From contig NZ_JAGINK010000001.1 in assembly GCF_017875955.1 (NCBI RefSeq), positions 5,114,501 through 5,178,500 of the forward strand: a stretch of DNA of 64,000 nucleotides, in the 5' to 3' direction. Within the stretch, counting starts at the first letter, position 1; each line of letters starts with the position of its first letter. The notes below the pieces were generated by a model. It was not told where the DNA came from, did not search any database, and was given only the letters and a program-made list of their open reading frames with translations. Below, piece after piece: positions 42,938 to 51,981 of this stretch. The position numbers and the translations under genes are program-made. Source of the DNA: Pseudomonas sp. BP8 (GTDB taxonomy: Bacteria > Pseudomonadota > Gammaproteobacteria > Pseudomonadales > Pseudomonadaceae).

Positions 42938-43721
42938 ACCCGGCAAGGGCGGCCTGTATCACCGCGCGGTGGTCTACCTGCTGTTTTTGATCCTGCTGCT
43001 GCCACTGGCGGGCACCCTCCTCTATTCGATATCCACCAGTTGGTCGGCGAGCCTGCTGCCCAGCGGCCTGACCCTCAAGTGGTACGTGGCGCTGTGGAGC
43101 GAGCCGCGCTTTCTCGCCGCGTTTGGCCAGTCGCTGCTGGTCTGCGTGGGCGCGCTGGTGTTGTCGGTGGTGCTGATCCTGCCGCTGCTGTTTGTTGTGC
43201 ACTACCACTTCCCGCGGCTCGATGCGCTGATGAACATCCTCATCCTGCTGCCGTTCGCGGTGCCGCCGGTGGTGTCTTCGGTGGGCCTGCTGCAGCTGTA
43301 TGGCAGCGGGCCGATGGCGATGGTCGGCACGCCGTGGATCCTGATCGGCTGTTACTTCACCGTGGCCCTGCCGTTCATGTACCGGGCGATCACCAACAAC
43401 CTCCAGGCGATCAACCTGCGCGACCTGATGGACGCGGCGCAACTGCTGGGCGCCAGCACCTGGCAGGCGGCGTTTTTGGTGGTCCTGCCGAACCTGCGCA
43501 AGGGCCTGATGGTGGCACTGCTGCTGTCGTTCTCGTTCCTGTTCGGCGAGTTCGTCTTCGCCAACCTGCTGGTCGGCACCCGCTACGAGACCCTGCAGGT
43601 GTACCTGAACAACATGCGCAACAGCAGCGGCCACTTCAACAGTGCACTGGTGATCGCCTACTTCGCCTTCGTGCTGGTGCTGACCTGGGTCGCCAACCGC
43701 CTGAACAAGGACAAAACCTGA
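42927..43721 (+). CDS. ABC transporter inner-membrane permease 2
   Basis: 264-residue second permease: six helices, with the coupling loop LMDAAQLLGASTWQAAFLVVLPNLRKG (about residues 168-194). AGGAG lies directly before the ATG, and translation is coupled to permease 1. The stop is followed one base later by the ATPase ATG. Confidence 0.91.
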   Translation: MRVEPGKGGLYHRAVVYLLFLILLLPLAGTLLYSISTSWSASLLPSGLTLKWYVALWSEPRFLAAFGQSLLVCVGALVLSVVLILPLLFVVHYHFPRLDALMNILILLPFAVPPVVSSVGLLQLYGSGPMAMVGTPWILIGCYFTVALPFMYRAITNNLQAINLRDLMDAAQLLGASTWQAAFLVVLPNLRKGLMVALLLSFSFLFGEFVFANLLVGTRYETLQVYLNNMRNSSGHFNSALVIAYFAFVLVLTWVANRLNKDKT

Positions 43722-43722
43722 G

Positions 43723-44712
43723 ATGAGCTTCGTCAGCGTGCAGAAACTGCACAAGAGCTACGCCGGCAGCCCGGTGTTCCATGACATCGATTGCGAGATC
43801 GAGCGCGGCGAGTTCGTCACCCTGCTCGGCCCGTCTGGCTGCGGCAAGTCGACCCTGCTGCGCTGCATCGCCGGGCTGACCCCGGTGGACAGTGGGCAGA
43901 TCCTGCTCGACGGTCACGACCTGGTGCCGCTCAGCCCGCAGAAACGCGGGATCGGCATGGTGTTCCAGAGCTATGCGCTGTTCCCCAACATGACCGTGCA
44001 ACAAAACGTCGCGTTTGGCCTGCGCATGCAGAAGACCCAGGCCGAAGAGAGCCAGCGGCGAGTGCACGAAGTGCTTGAACTGGTCGAGCTGGGCAGCTTT
44101 GCCGAGCGCTACCCGCATCAGCTGTCCGGTGGCCAGTGCCAGCGGGTAGCGCTGGCCCGCTCACTGGTGACCCGGCCACGCCTGCTGCTGCTCGACGAGC
44201 CGCTGTCGGCACTGGATGCACGCATCCGCAAGCACCTGCGCGAGCAGATCCGTGCCATTCAGCGTGAGCTGGGCCTGACCACCATTTTTGTCACGCACGA
44301 CCAGGAAGAAGCGCTGACCATGTCCGACCGCATCTTCCTGATGAACCAGGGCCGGATCGTCCAGAGTGGCGACGCCGAGACCCTCTATACCGCACCGGTC
44401 GACCTGTTTGCCGCCGGCTTTATCGGCAACTACAACCTGCTCGACGCCGACAGCGCCAGCCGCCTGCTGCAGCGGCCGGTGGCCAACCGCCTGGCGATTC
44501 GCCCGGAGTCGATCAGCCTCGGCCTGAACGGTGAACTGGACGGCCAGGTGCGCAGCCACAGCCTGTTGGGTAATGTCATCCGCTACCGGATCGAGGTGCG
44601 CGGGGTGGAACTGGTGGTGGATGTGCTCAATCGCTCATCTGCCGATCTGCATCCGGACGGACAACGGGTATCCTTGTCCATCGACCCCTCAGCGCTACGC
44701 GAAGTGGCTTAG
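43723..44712 (+). CDS. ABC transporter ATP-binding protein (with TOBE domain)
   Basis: 329-residue ATPase powering the importer: Walker A GPSGCGKST near residue 38, Q-loop VFQSYALFP, signature LSGGQCQRVALARSL, and Walker B LLLLDEPLSALD. The C-terminal TOBE domain (about 245-329) often senses regulatory ligands. It belongs to the spermidine/iron/phosphonate branch. The gene is packed between permease 2 (1-base gap) and the HAD gene (12-base gap). Confidence 0.93.
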   Translation: MSFVSVQKLHKSYAGSPVFHDIDCEIERGEFVTLLGPSGCGKSTLLRCIAGLTPVDSGQILLDGHDLVPLSPQKRGIGMVFQSYALFPNMTVQQNVAFGLRMQKTQAEESQRRVHEVLELVELGSFAERYPHQLSGGQCQRVALARSLVTRPRLLLLDEPLSALDARIRKHLREQIRAIQRELGLTTIFVTHDQEEALTMSDRIFLMNQGRIVQSGDAETLYTAPVDLFAAGFIGNYNLLDADSASRLLQRPVANRLAIRPESISLGLNGELDGQVRSHSLLGNVIRYRIEVRGVELVVDVLNRSSADLHPDGQRVSLSIDPSALREVA

Positions 44713-44724
44713 GAGAAGTGCGCA

Positions 44725-45378
44725 ATGGCTTTGGCAATTTTCGATCTGGACGAAACGTTGATTCACGGTGACTGTTCGTCGCTGTGGAGTGAGCAGATGG
44801 CACGGCTTGGCTGGGTCGACGGCAAGGAGTTCCTGCGCCGCGACCATGAGCTGATGGAAGCCTACGGCAGGGGCCACCTGCGCATGGAAGAGTACATGGC
44901 GTTCAGCCTGGAGCCGATCGCCGGGCGTACCCTGGAAGAGCTGGAGCATCTGGTTGAGCCGTGGGTCGAGGACGTGATCGAGCCGATCATCTATGGCGAT
45001 GCCTGCCGTTGTATTGCCGAGCACCGCAAGCAGGGCGACCGGATCTTGATCATCTCTGCCTCCGGCACCCACCTGGTGGGGCCGATTGCCGCACGGTTGG
45101 GGGTGGATGAGTACCTGGCGATCGAGTTGGACGCGGTGAATGGGGTGTATACCGGCAAGACCCATGGCGTGCTGACCTACCGCGAAGGCAAGATCACCCG
45201 CTTGCTGGAGTGGCTGGATCAGGAGCAGGAGAATCTGGAAGGGGCGAGTTTCTATTCAGACTCGCGTAATGATTTGCCGCTGTTGTTGAAGGTGGATCAT
45301 CCCAAGGTGGTGAATCCAGATGCGGTGCTGCGTGAGCATGCGCAGACCAATGGCTGGCCGATTTTGAGTTGGTCCTGA
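44725..45378 (+). CDS. HAD-IB family phosphatase (SerB-like)
   Basis: 217-residue HAD hydrolase with FDLDETLIHGD at the N-terminus (nucleophile Asp, acid Asp), the ISASGTHLVGPIA motif II and SFYSDSRNDLPLL motif IV. The helical IB cap is in between. It resembles phosphoserine or histidinol-phosphate phosphatases. As the last gene of the ABC operon it would dephosphorylate the imported compound or its product (inference). AGGAGAAG lies 8 bases upstream of the ATG. Confidence 0.87.
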   Translation: MALAIFDLDETLIHGDCSSLWSEQMARLGWVDGKEFLRRDHELMEAYGRGHLRMEEYMAFSLEPIAGRTLEELEHLVEPWVEDVIEPIIYGDACRCIAEHRKQGDRILIISASGTHLVGPIAARLGVDEYLAIELDAVNGVYTGKTHGVLTYREGKITRLLEWLDQEQENLEGASFYSDSRNDLPLLLKVDHPKVVNPDAVLREHAQTNGWPILSWS

Positions 45379-45385
45379 AATGTTT

Positions 45386-45507
45386 GGGGCTGCTGCGCAG
45401 CCCTTTCGCGACACAAGGCCGCTCCCACAAGGTAAGCGCCCATCTCTGGAACGGCGCAGTACCCGTAGGAGCGGCCTTGTGTCGCGAAAGGGCCGCAAAG
45501 CGGCCCC
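45386..45507. repeat. Intergenic repeat with two terminator-like hairpins
   Basis: Left arm: GGGCTGC-TGC-GCAGCCC plus TTTCGCGACACAAGGCCGCT (45387-45427), able to end the HAD transcript. Right arm: the inverted GCGGCCTTGTGTCGCGAAAG, then GGGCCGC-AAA-GCGGCCC (45490-45506), able to end qor from the other side. Confidence 0.8.
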
Positions 45508-45519
45508 GACGATTTCGGA

Positions 45520-46482
45520 TCAGACCAGGGTCTCGTCGATCACCAGCACCAGCTTGCCCGACACCTGATTGGTCTCAAGCTCGGCATACGCCGCCTCGGC
45601 AAACGCCACCGGATAGGTATCGACCAACTGCGCCTTGAGCCGCCCCTCGCCAAACAGCGGCCACACATGCTGCCCCAGCTCTTGCAGCAATTCAGCCTTG
45701 AACCCGTCATCACGGTTACGCAAGGTCGAGCCGGTGACCTGCAAGCGCTTGCCCAACACCAGGGCCAGGTCGAGTTCGACCTTGCGCCCGCCCATCAGGC
45801 CAATGATCACCCAGCGTCCGTCACGCGCCAGCAGCGTCAGGTTGAGCTGCGCATAACTGGCACCGACCGGATCGAGGATCACGTCGAACGGCCCCAGGCC
45901 TTCCAGGTCGTCAAGGTTCTGATTACGCACCACACCGCCTTCGGCACCCAGGCTCTGGCAGTAACTGAGGCGCTCAGGCGAGCCGACACTGACCCACACC
46001 GGGTTGCCGAAGGCCTTGCACAGCTGGATCGCCGCCGAACCAACGCCGCTGGCCCCGGCATGCACCAGGAGCTTCTCGCCGGCCTTGAGGCCACCGAGCT
46101 GGAAGATGTTCAGCCAGGCCGTGGCGTACACCTCAGGGATCGCCGCCGCCTCGTGCAGGCTCAGCCCCTCGGGGACCGGCAGCACATGCCGGGCATCCAC
46201 CACCACTTCTTCAGCCATGCCGCCGCCGGCCAGCAGCGCACACACCCGGTCCCCCACGCGCCAGTCGGCGCCTGGGCCGACCTCGGCGATCACCCCGGCG
46301 CATTCCAGGCCCAGGTAAGGGCTGGCGCCGGGCGGTGGCGGGTACAGCCCCGCACGCTGGAGCAGGTCGGCGCGGTTGAGTCCCGCGGCGGCCACGCGAA
46401 TACGTACCTGGCCGGCGTCACAGGTCGGACGCTCGGCCTCGACCCACTCCACATGTCCTTCAACGCCTTGCAATGCCTTCAC
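45520..46482 (-). CDS. Zinc-independent NAD(P)H:quinone oxidoreductase (Qor/PIG3-like)
   Basis: 320-residue MDR-superfamily reductase. The N-terminal GroES-like domain has AAGLNRADLLQRAGLYPPPP, typical of the TP53I3/PIG3-like quinone oxidoreductases. The nucleotide fold has VHAGASGVGSAAIQL near residue 140 and IIGLMGGRKVELDLALVLGKRLQVTGSTLR near 225-255. Zinc-ligand cysteines of alcohol dehydrogenases are absent. The start is a GTG at 46482, with GGAGG 7 bases before it. It is divergent from prc. Confidence 0.9.
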   Translation of the reverse strand: MKALQGVEGHVEWVEAERPTCDAGQVRIRVAAAGLNRADLLQRAGLYPPPPGASPYLGLECAGVIAEVGPGADWRVGDRVCALLAGGGMAEEVVVDARHVLPVPEGLSLHEAAAIPEVYATAWLNIFQLGGLKAGEKLLVHAGASGVGSAAIQLCKAFGNPVWVSVGSPERLSYCQSLGAEGGVVRNQNLDDLEGLGPFDVILDPVGASYAQLNLTLLARDGRWVIIGLMGGRKVELDLALVLGKRLQVTGSTLRNRDDGFKAELLQELGQHVWPLFGEGRLKAQLVDTYPVAFAEAAYAELETNQVSGKLVLVIDETLV

Positions 46483-46509
46483 AGTGCCTCCATAGTTGAG
46501 TCATGACTG

Positions 46510-46539
46510 AGCCCGGGATCGCCATGTCCCGGGCTTTTT
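46510..46539 (+). terminator. Strong intrinsic terminator between divergent qor and prc
   Basis: AGCCCGGGA / TCCCGGGCT (9-bp stem, loop TCGCCATG) followed by TTTTT, oriented to end rightward transcription. It sits between two divergent promoters, where no protein-gene transcript should end. Confidence 0.85.
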
Positions 46540-46590
46540 GCAGTATTTTCCCGGCTCCACGGAACCGGCGAACGGAATAGACGGCCTACT

Positions 46591-48705
46591 ATGCGTGATC
46601 AATTGCCTTTACGTCGAATCAGCATGAAGCATTTCCTGCCCAGCACCGCCCTCGCCCTGCTCATCGGCGTTGGCAGTCTGACCCTGGCCGGCAATGCGGC
46701 GGCCGCCAACAAGTGGGAGAGCCTGCAGCCAGACCGTGACGAGGTGGTTGCCAGCCTCAACGTGGTCGAGTTGCTCAAGCGCCACCACTACAGCAAGCCG
46801 CCGCTGAATGATGCGCGCTCGGTGATCATCTACGACAGCTACCTGAAGCTGCTCGACCCCTCGCGCAGTTACTTCATCGCCTCCGACATCGCCGAGTTCG
46901 ACAAGTGGAAGACCCAGTTCGACGACTTCCTCAAGAGCGGCAACCTCGATCCTGGCTTCACTATCTACAAGCGCTACCTGAACCGGGTCAAATCGCGTCT
47001 GGACTTTGCCCTGGCCGAGCTCGACAAGGGCGTCGACAAGATCGACTTCACGGCCAACGAAACCTTGCTGGTCGACCGCAAGGACGCGCCATGGCTGAAG
47101 AACCAGGCCGAGCTCGACGACCTGTGGCGCAAACGCGTCAAGGATGAGGTGCTGCGCCAGAAGATCGCCGGCAAGGATCCCAAGCAGATCCAGGAAACCC
47201 TGACCAAGCGCTACAAGAACCAGCTGGCGCGCCTGAACCAGACCCGTGCCGAAGACATCTTCCAGGCCTACATCAATACCTTCGCCCAGTCTTACGATCC
47301 GCACACCAACTACCTGTCGCCGGACAACGCGGAAAACTTCGACATCAACATGAGCCTGTCGCTCGAAGGCATCGGTGCGGTGCTGCAGAGTGACAACGAC
47401 CAGGTCAAGATCGTCCGCCTGGTGCCGGCTGGCCCTGCGGCCAAGACCAAGCAGGTCGCCCCGGCCGACAAGATCATCGGTGTTGCCCAGGGCAGCAAGG
47501 AAATGGTCGACGTGGTCGGCTGGCGCCTGGATGAAGTGGTCAAGCTGATCCGCGGGCCAAAAGGCTCGGTGGTGCGCCTGGAGGTCATCCCGGCGAGCAA
47601 TGCGCCGAACGACCAGACCAGCAAGATCGTCTCGATCACCCGCGAAGCGGTCAAGCTTGAAGAGCAGGCGGCGAAGAAGTCGGTGCTCAAGCTCAAGCAG
47701 GACGGCCGTGACTACAAGCTGGGGATCATCGAGATCCCGGCCTTCTACCTTGACTTCAAGGCTTATCGGGCCGGCGATCCGGAGTACAAGAGCACCACCC
47801 GCGACGTGAAGAAGCTGCTCACCGAGCTGCAGAAAGAGAAGGTCGATGGCGTGGTCATCGACCTGCGCAACAACGGTGGTGGCTCGCTGCAGGAAGCCAC
47901 CGAGCTGACCAGCCTGTTCATCGACAAGGGCCCGACGGTACTGGTGCGTAATGCCGACGGTCGGGTTGACGTGCTTGAAGACGAAAACGTCGGCGCCTTC
48001 TACAAAGGCCCGCTGGCGCTGCTGGTCAACCGCCTTTCGGCGTCCGCTTCGGAGATCTTCGCCGGTGCCATGCAGGACTACCACCGCGCGCTGATCATCG
48101 GTGGCCAGACCTTCGGCAAGGGCACCGTGCAGACCATCCAGCCGCTCAACCATGGTGAGCTGAAGCTGACCCTGGCCAAGTTCTACCGGGTTTCCGGGCA
48201 GAGCACCCAGCACCAGGGCGTGTTGCCGGACATCGACTACCCGTCGATCATCGACACCAAGGAAATTGGCGAGAGCGCGTTGCCTGAGGCCATGCCGTGG
48301 GACACCATTCGCCCGGTGATCAAGCCGGCGGCCGATCCGTTCAAGCCGTTCCTGACTGAGCTCAAGGCCCGCCATGATGCGCGCAGCGCCAAGGACGCGG
48401 AGTTTGCCTATATCCGTGACCGTCTGGCCCTGACCCAGAAGCTGATGAACGAGAAGACTGTCAGCCTCAATGAGCAGGAGCGCCGTGCCCGCCACGACGA
48501 GATCGAGGCCAAGCAGTTGGCGCTGGAGAACGTGCGGCGCAAGGCCAAGGGCGAGGAGCCGCTCAAGGAGCTGAAGAAAGAGGATGAGGATGCGTTGCCG
48601 GTCGAGGATGAGGACACCAAGCCGGAAGATGATGCCTATCTGTCCGAGACTGGGCGTATCTTGCTCGACTACCTGAGCCTGGATTCGCGGGTAGCGAAGC
48701 ACTGA
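46591..48705 (+). CDS. prc: Carboxy-terminal processing (tail-specific) protease Prc
   Basis: 704-residue periplasmic S41 protease that degrades misfolded or tagged envelope proteins and trims PBP3, lipoproteins and, in Pseudomonas, alternative-sigma regulators. It has a signal peptide (LPSTALALLIGVGSLTLA), an N-terminal helical region, a PDZ domain (about 240-330) and a protease core with RLSASASEIFAGAM and GGQTFGKGTVQ. Ser485 and Lys510 align with the E. coli catalytic dyad (inferred by spacing). A DUF3340 tail follows. The first ATG is used; ATG 46624 is also possible. The acidic end (EDEDALPVEDEDTKPEDD) is unusual but in frame. Confidence 0.94.
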   Translation: MRDQLPLRRISMKHFLPSTALALLIGVGSLTLAGNAAAANKWESLQPDRDEVVASLNVVELLKRHHYSKPPLNDARSVIIYDSYLKLLDPSRSYFIASDIAEFDKWKTQFDDFLKSGNLDPGFTIYKRYLNRVKSRLDFALAELDKGVDKIDFTANETLLVDRKDAPWLKNQAELDDLWRKRVKDEVLRQKIAGKDPKQIQETLTKRYKNQLARLNQTRAEDIFQAYINTFAQSYDPHTNYLSPDNAENFDINMSLSLEGIGAVLQSDNDQVKIVRLVPAGPAAKTKQVAPADKIIGVAQGSKEMVDVVGWRLDEVVKLIRGPKGSVVRLEVIPASNAPNDQTSKIVSITREAVKLEEQAAKKSVLKLKQDGRDYKLGIIEIPAFYLDFKAYRAGDPEYKSTTRDVKKLLTELQKEKVDGVVIDLRNNGGGSLQEATELTSLFIDKGPTVLVRNADGRVDVLEDENVGAFYKGPLALLVNRLSASASEIFAGAMQDYHRALIIGGQTFGKGTVQTIQPLNHGELKLTLAKFYRVSGQSTQHQGVLPDIDYPSIIDTKEIGESALPEAMPWDTIRPVIKPAADPFKPFLTELKARHDARSAKDAEFAYIRDRLALTQKLMNEKTVSLNEQERRARHDEIEAKQLALENVRRKAKGEEPLKELKKEDEDALPVEDEDTKPEDDAYLSETGRILLDYLSLDSRVAKH

Positions 48706-48720
48706 TAGCCTGGGTATGAA

Positions 48721-48757
48721 AAAGGGCTGACCGCGTAAGCGTTCAGCCCTTTTTTTT
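48721..48757 (+). terminator. Terminator after prc
   Basis: AAAGGGCTGA / TCAGCCCTTT stem with a 12-base loop and eight T residues, 15 bases after the stop. It is a strong intrinsic terminator. Confidence 0.9.
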
Positions 48758-48816
48758 GGGGTTATTCATGGATTGTTGGGGGAGTTGATTTGCTGGCTGG
48801 CTGGCTGGCTTAGGAA

Positions 48817-49978
48817 TTGTGGGCTTATCCATTTGATGGGGTGGCGCCACTGGCCCCTTCCGCCCTTACGGCGGGTCACTTTTTTTCTTGGAAAAAAGTA
48901 ACCAAAAACCGCCTGCTCCTGCATCCGGCCCTGCGCTGCGCTGCGGGTTCCCTCGCTCCGGTCTTGCTCCGGGAGGACCGCGCTGTACGGCCCATCCTGG
49001 GCCTCAGCGCTTTCCGGCCATCCATGGCCTCCACCTCCCTACGCAAGACCTCCACTCGGCCTCCTGACGTCGCGAAGTTACGGGTGGCGTCTGGGCTGGC
49101 GTTGTCTTCGATAGTGGCAGGTGTGGTGAATATTCGGGCCTCTTCGCGGGGCAAGCCCGCTCCTACAGGATTTGCGCCGAATTCAAAATTTGCGCAATCC
49201 CTGTAGGAGCGGGCTTGCCCCGCGAAGAGGCCGGTACAGCTAATGCAAATCGCAGGGCGCAGCCCTGCCCAGCCACCCCACAAATCCGCTCGTAAACAAA
49301 CAAAGCGAGAGCGCAGCGATTCGCCTGCCGTTGCCCTGGCCGTGGCTGTTGATCTTGATCTGGCTGCCATGGATGGCCGGAAAACGCTGAGGCCAGAGCA
49401 AGACCGAAGCGAGGGAACCTGAAGTCGCGAAGTTACGGGTGGCGTCTGGGCTGGCGTTGTTTACGATAGTGGCAGGTGGGGTGGACATTCGGGCCTCTTC
49501 GCGGGGCAAGCCCGCTCCTACAGGATTTGCGCCGAATTCAAAATTTGCGCAATCCCTGTAGGAGCGGGCTTGTCCCGCGAAGAGGCCGGTACAGCCAATG
49601 CAAATCGCAGGGCGCAGCCCTGCCAGCCACCCCACAAATCCGCTCGTAAATAAACAAAAGCGAGAGCGCAGCGATTCGCCAGCCGTTGCCCTGGCTGTTG
49701 ATCTTGATCTTGATCTACAGCGACTTCAGGAGGCCGAGCGCAGGTCTTGCGCAGGGAGGTGGAGGCCATGGATGGCCGGAAAGCGCTGAGGCCCAGGATG
49801 GGCCGTACAGCGCGGTCCTCCCGGAGCAAGACCGGAGCGAGGGAACCCCGCAGCGCAGCGTAGGGGCCGGATGCAGGAGCAAGCGGTTTTTGGTTACTTT
49901 TTTCCAAGAAAAAAAGTGACCCGCCGTAAGGGCGGAAGGGGCCAGAAAAGTCACTACATCAAACGGATAAGCCCACAA
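48817..49978. repeat. Long terminal-inverted-repeat element, copy 3, with duplicated core
   Basis: 1162 bp, the most complete copy. Left arm 48817-49071 and right arm 49721-49978 are near-perfect inverted repeats of about 255 bp. They could pair into a single giant hairpin. Between them the core (GAAGTTACGGGTGGCGTCTG to the TTGATCTTGATC stretch) is present twice in tandem (about 49070-49370 and 49426-49712), each with a facing REP pair. Short tandem repeats border the element: CTGG units at 48792-48810 and AAAACC units at 49983-50008. No protein gene is supported in 48758-50317 except the arm frames noted separately. Confidence 0.88.
48876..49025 (-). other. Conserved 49-codon reading frame in left arm of element copy 3
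   Basis: Minus-strand counterpart of the frame at 38834: same length, same start context (GGAGGTGGAGGCC before ATG) and same ends (MDGRKALRPR … FLVTFFQEKK). Present because the arm is inverted. Coding status is unproven. Confidence 0.3.
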
Positions 49979-50118
49979 CCTACAAAACCAAAACCAAAAC
50001 CAAAACCAAGGCCCGAGCCCCACCACCCCGTGAAGAACCTTTTGGTGGTTGCAAGCGCGATGCATACCCCTGTGGAAGCGGGCTTGAGCTGAGCCAACAC
50101 TGTTCGCTTGAGAATGCC

Positions 50119-50259
50119 GGGGCTGCTGCGCAGCCCATCGCGACACAAGGCCGCTCCCACAATGTCCGCGCTTGCCCTGTAAATACCGGCATACACGATT
50201 CATGTGGGAGCGGCCTTGCCGGAGCGCCGGACCAGTTGGAAAGGGCTGCAAAGCAGCCC
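50119..50259. repeat. Intergenic repeat and probable terminator of the envelope operon
   Basis: Left half GGGGCTGCTGCGCAGCCC plus GACACAAGGCCGCTCCCAC (50119-50160) and the inverted GTGGGAGCGGCCTTGCCGG (about 50202-50222). A hairpin GGGCTGC-AAA-GCAGCCC follows (50243-50259), which on the minus strand ends in TTTCC, 59 bases after the last gene of the operon. Confidence 0.75.
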
Positions 50260-50317
50260 CAGAGCGTACGATCCAAAACACAACCAAGAGCTAGGTCACG
50301 GACCGACCCTACCGCAC

Positions 50318-51955
50318 TCAGCCAGCCGTCGGTGTCAGCCGATCAGCCGCCATGGCGCTCTGCGCATCACCGTTCTCGATCATGACCTGCTTCAAGCCCT
50401 TCTCGAACCCCGGGAACGGCGCATCGAAGCGGAACTTCGAGTGGGCCATCAGCCGTCCAGCCTGCTCAACCAACGCCGGGCTCCAGCTCACCTGATAGCC
50501 CATGCTGCTGATCTGCTCAAGCTCACTGTTGCGCAGGAACAACGCCTGCATCGGCGTGATACCCGCCGAATCTGCCGCATCGAGGTCAGCCCCTGCCGCT
50601 ACCAGACCATCGATGAACTGCGGGTTCTTCTTCATGCAGTAGTGCAGGGCCGTCTTGCCCTCGTAGTCCTTGGCGTTGACATCCTGGTTCGCCACCAGCG
50701 CGAGCAACTGCTCATCGGCACTGCCGTTTGCCCGGAAGCTCATGTACTTGCCCGAGCGGCACAGCAGGTGCAACGGGGTGCTGCCGTACAGGTCGGCGTG
50801 CTTGGCAGAAGGCTCAGCCGCCAGCTTCAGCACATGCTCGGTAGAGCAGCCAATCTCGTTGGTCAGGCAGCGCTGCAAGCGGTTCTGGCCGTTCAAGGCC
50901 AGCTTGGAGGCGTCTGCGCCCAGCTTGATCAACAGCTCATAGGCGTTGTCTGCCGCATAGTGGATCGGCGCATTACCCTGGTTATCAAGCGTGGCATTGA
51001 GGTCGACCTTGCTGTTCACCAGCAGGTACTCCAGGCCCTCGACGTCAGTCACCTGGTTGCCAAGACGGCCATCCTGTCCCTTGATCTGCTTGATCAGGGT
51101 CCAGTTATCGCTCGGTGCCTGACGGTCGTATACATGTACCTTGCCGAAGGTAAAGCTGGTCAGACGCACTTCGTCACCGTTGGCATAGACCTGGGCTTCC
51201 TTCACGGTTTGCTCAGGCCACGGCGCCGGGAAGTAGCGCGCCTGGTCACCGTCGCGCTTGCCTGCAGCGTAGGTGTTCATCTGCACCAGACGCGAGGTGC
51301 CGTCGTTGAACTGCGCGTATTCTTCCTGGCGGCCATCCAGCTCACCGGCCTTGTAGTGGCTACGCTGGCCGATCTGTCCAGAGGCGAAATACACCTCGCT
51401 CAGACCGTCACGCTTGCCGCTACCGTCCTCGGCATAATGCTCGACGCCACGCAGCACCTGCTTGCCGTCGACCACTTGCCAGGCTTTCTGCTCACCGGTG
51501 GTACGCCGGTGGTTGGGGGTGCCAGGTGCGTCGACCTTGACCGTCTGGCGCAGGCTGAAGCCGGAGGCACAGTCGTACTGGGTTTCGGTGCTCTGGCCGC
51601 CCTTCACTACCACGGTGACAGACGGCTTGCCCTTGGCCTCGTCCTGCTTGCAGAAGATCGTAGAGGTACCGGTGAACTGGCCTGCGCTCAGGTTCAGATC
51701 CTCGGTGACGTTACCTTGCTTGTCCCGCGCGATCCAGTTGCCGTCTACACGGCCGTCATCGACACTGAACTCCAGCGTCTTGACCCCGTCTTCGGTGCGG
51801 GTAACCGCGCCGCTGGCCGGTTTGCCACTGTCACGCTCAACATACTGGCTGCTGGGGGTGAAGCTGCCGCTGTTGGTTTTCAGGTCGTCGGCGTCATAGC
51901 CGCCGCAACCGGTTAGGGCCAGGGCAATAGCGCCGGGGAGCAATAGCTTGTGCAT
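50318..51955 (-). CDS. Lipoprotein with MORN-like and ankyrin repeats (fifth gene of unknown envelope operon)
   Basis: 545-residue lipoprotein with signal peptide and lipobox LALTGC, so the mature Cys is about residue 17. An N-terminal beta-rich region is followed by MORN/YwqK-like strands (GKRDGLSEVYFASGQIG, GELDGRQEEYAQF, GKRDGDQARYF; about 180-260). At least three ankyrin repeats come next (GNAPIHYAADNAYELLIKLGA, YGSTPLHLLCRSG, GKTALHYCMKKNPQFIDGLVAAGADLD; about 325-470). Both repeat types mediate protein contacts; membrane-anchored ankyrin proteins are unusual. The ATG at 51955 begins the signal peptide, 26 bases after the preceding gene. I cannot assign a function. Confidence 0.82.
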   Translation of the reverse strand: MHKLLLPGAIALALTGCGGYDADDLKTNSGSFTPSSQYVERDSGKPASGAVTRTEDGVKTLEFSVDDGRVDGNWIARDKQGNVTEDLNLSAGQFTGTSTIFCKQDEAKGKPSVTVVVKGGQSTETQYDCASGFSLRQTVKVDAPGTPNHRRTTGEQKAWQVVDGKQVLRGVEHYAEDGSGKRDGLSEVYFASGQIGQRSHYKAGELDGRQEEYAQFNDGTSRLVQMNTYAAGKRDGDQARYFPAPWPEQTVKEAQVYANGDEVRLTSFTFGKVHVYDRQAPSDNWTLIKQIKGQDGRLGNQVTDVEGLEYLLVNSKVDLNATLDNQGNAPIHYAADNAYELLIKLGADASKLALNGQNRLQRCLTNEIGCSTEHVLKLAAEPSAKHADLYGSTPLHLLCRSGKYMSFRANGSADEQLLALVANQDVNAKDYEGKTALHYCMKKNPQFIDGLVAAGADLDAADSAGITPMQALFLRNSELEQISSMGYQVSWSPALVEQAGRLMAHSKFRFDAPFPGFEKGLKQVMIENGDAQSAMAADRLTPTAG

Positions 51956-51981
51956 GGGCTTCTCGCTAACAGTGATGAAGG

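Noticed and set aside
46609..48702. 697-codon minus-strand frame opposite prc
   Set aside because: Mirror of an unambiguous protease gene; no initiation site or recognisable motif.
48817..49978. Possible insertion sequence
   Set aside because: No transposase-like frame, no short direct target repeats that I could see; described as an inverted-repeat element instead.
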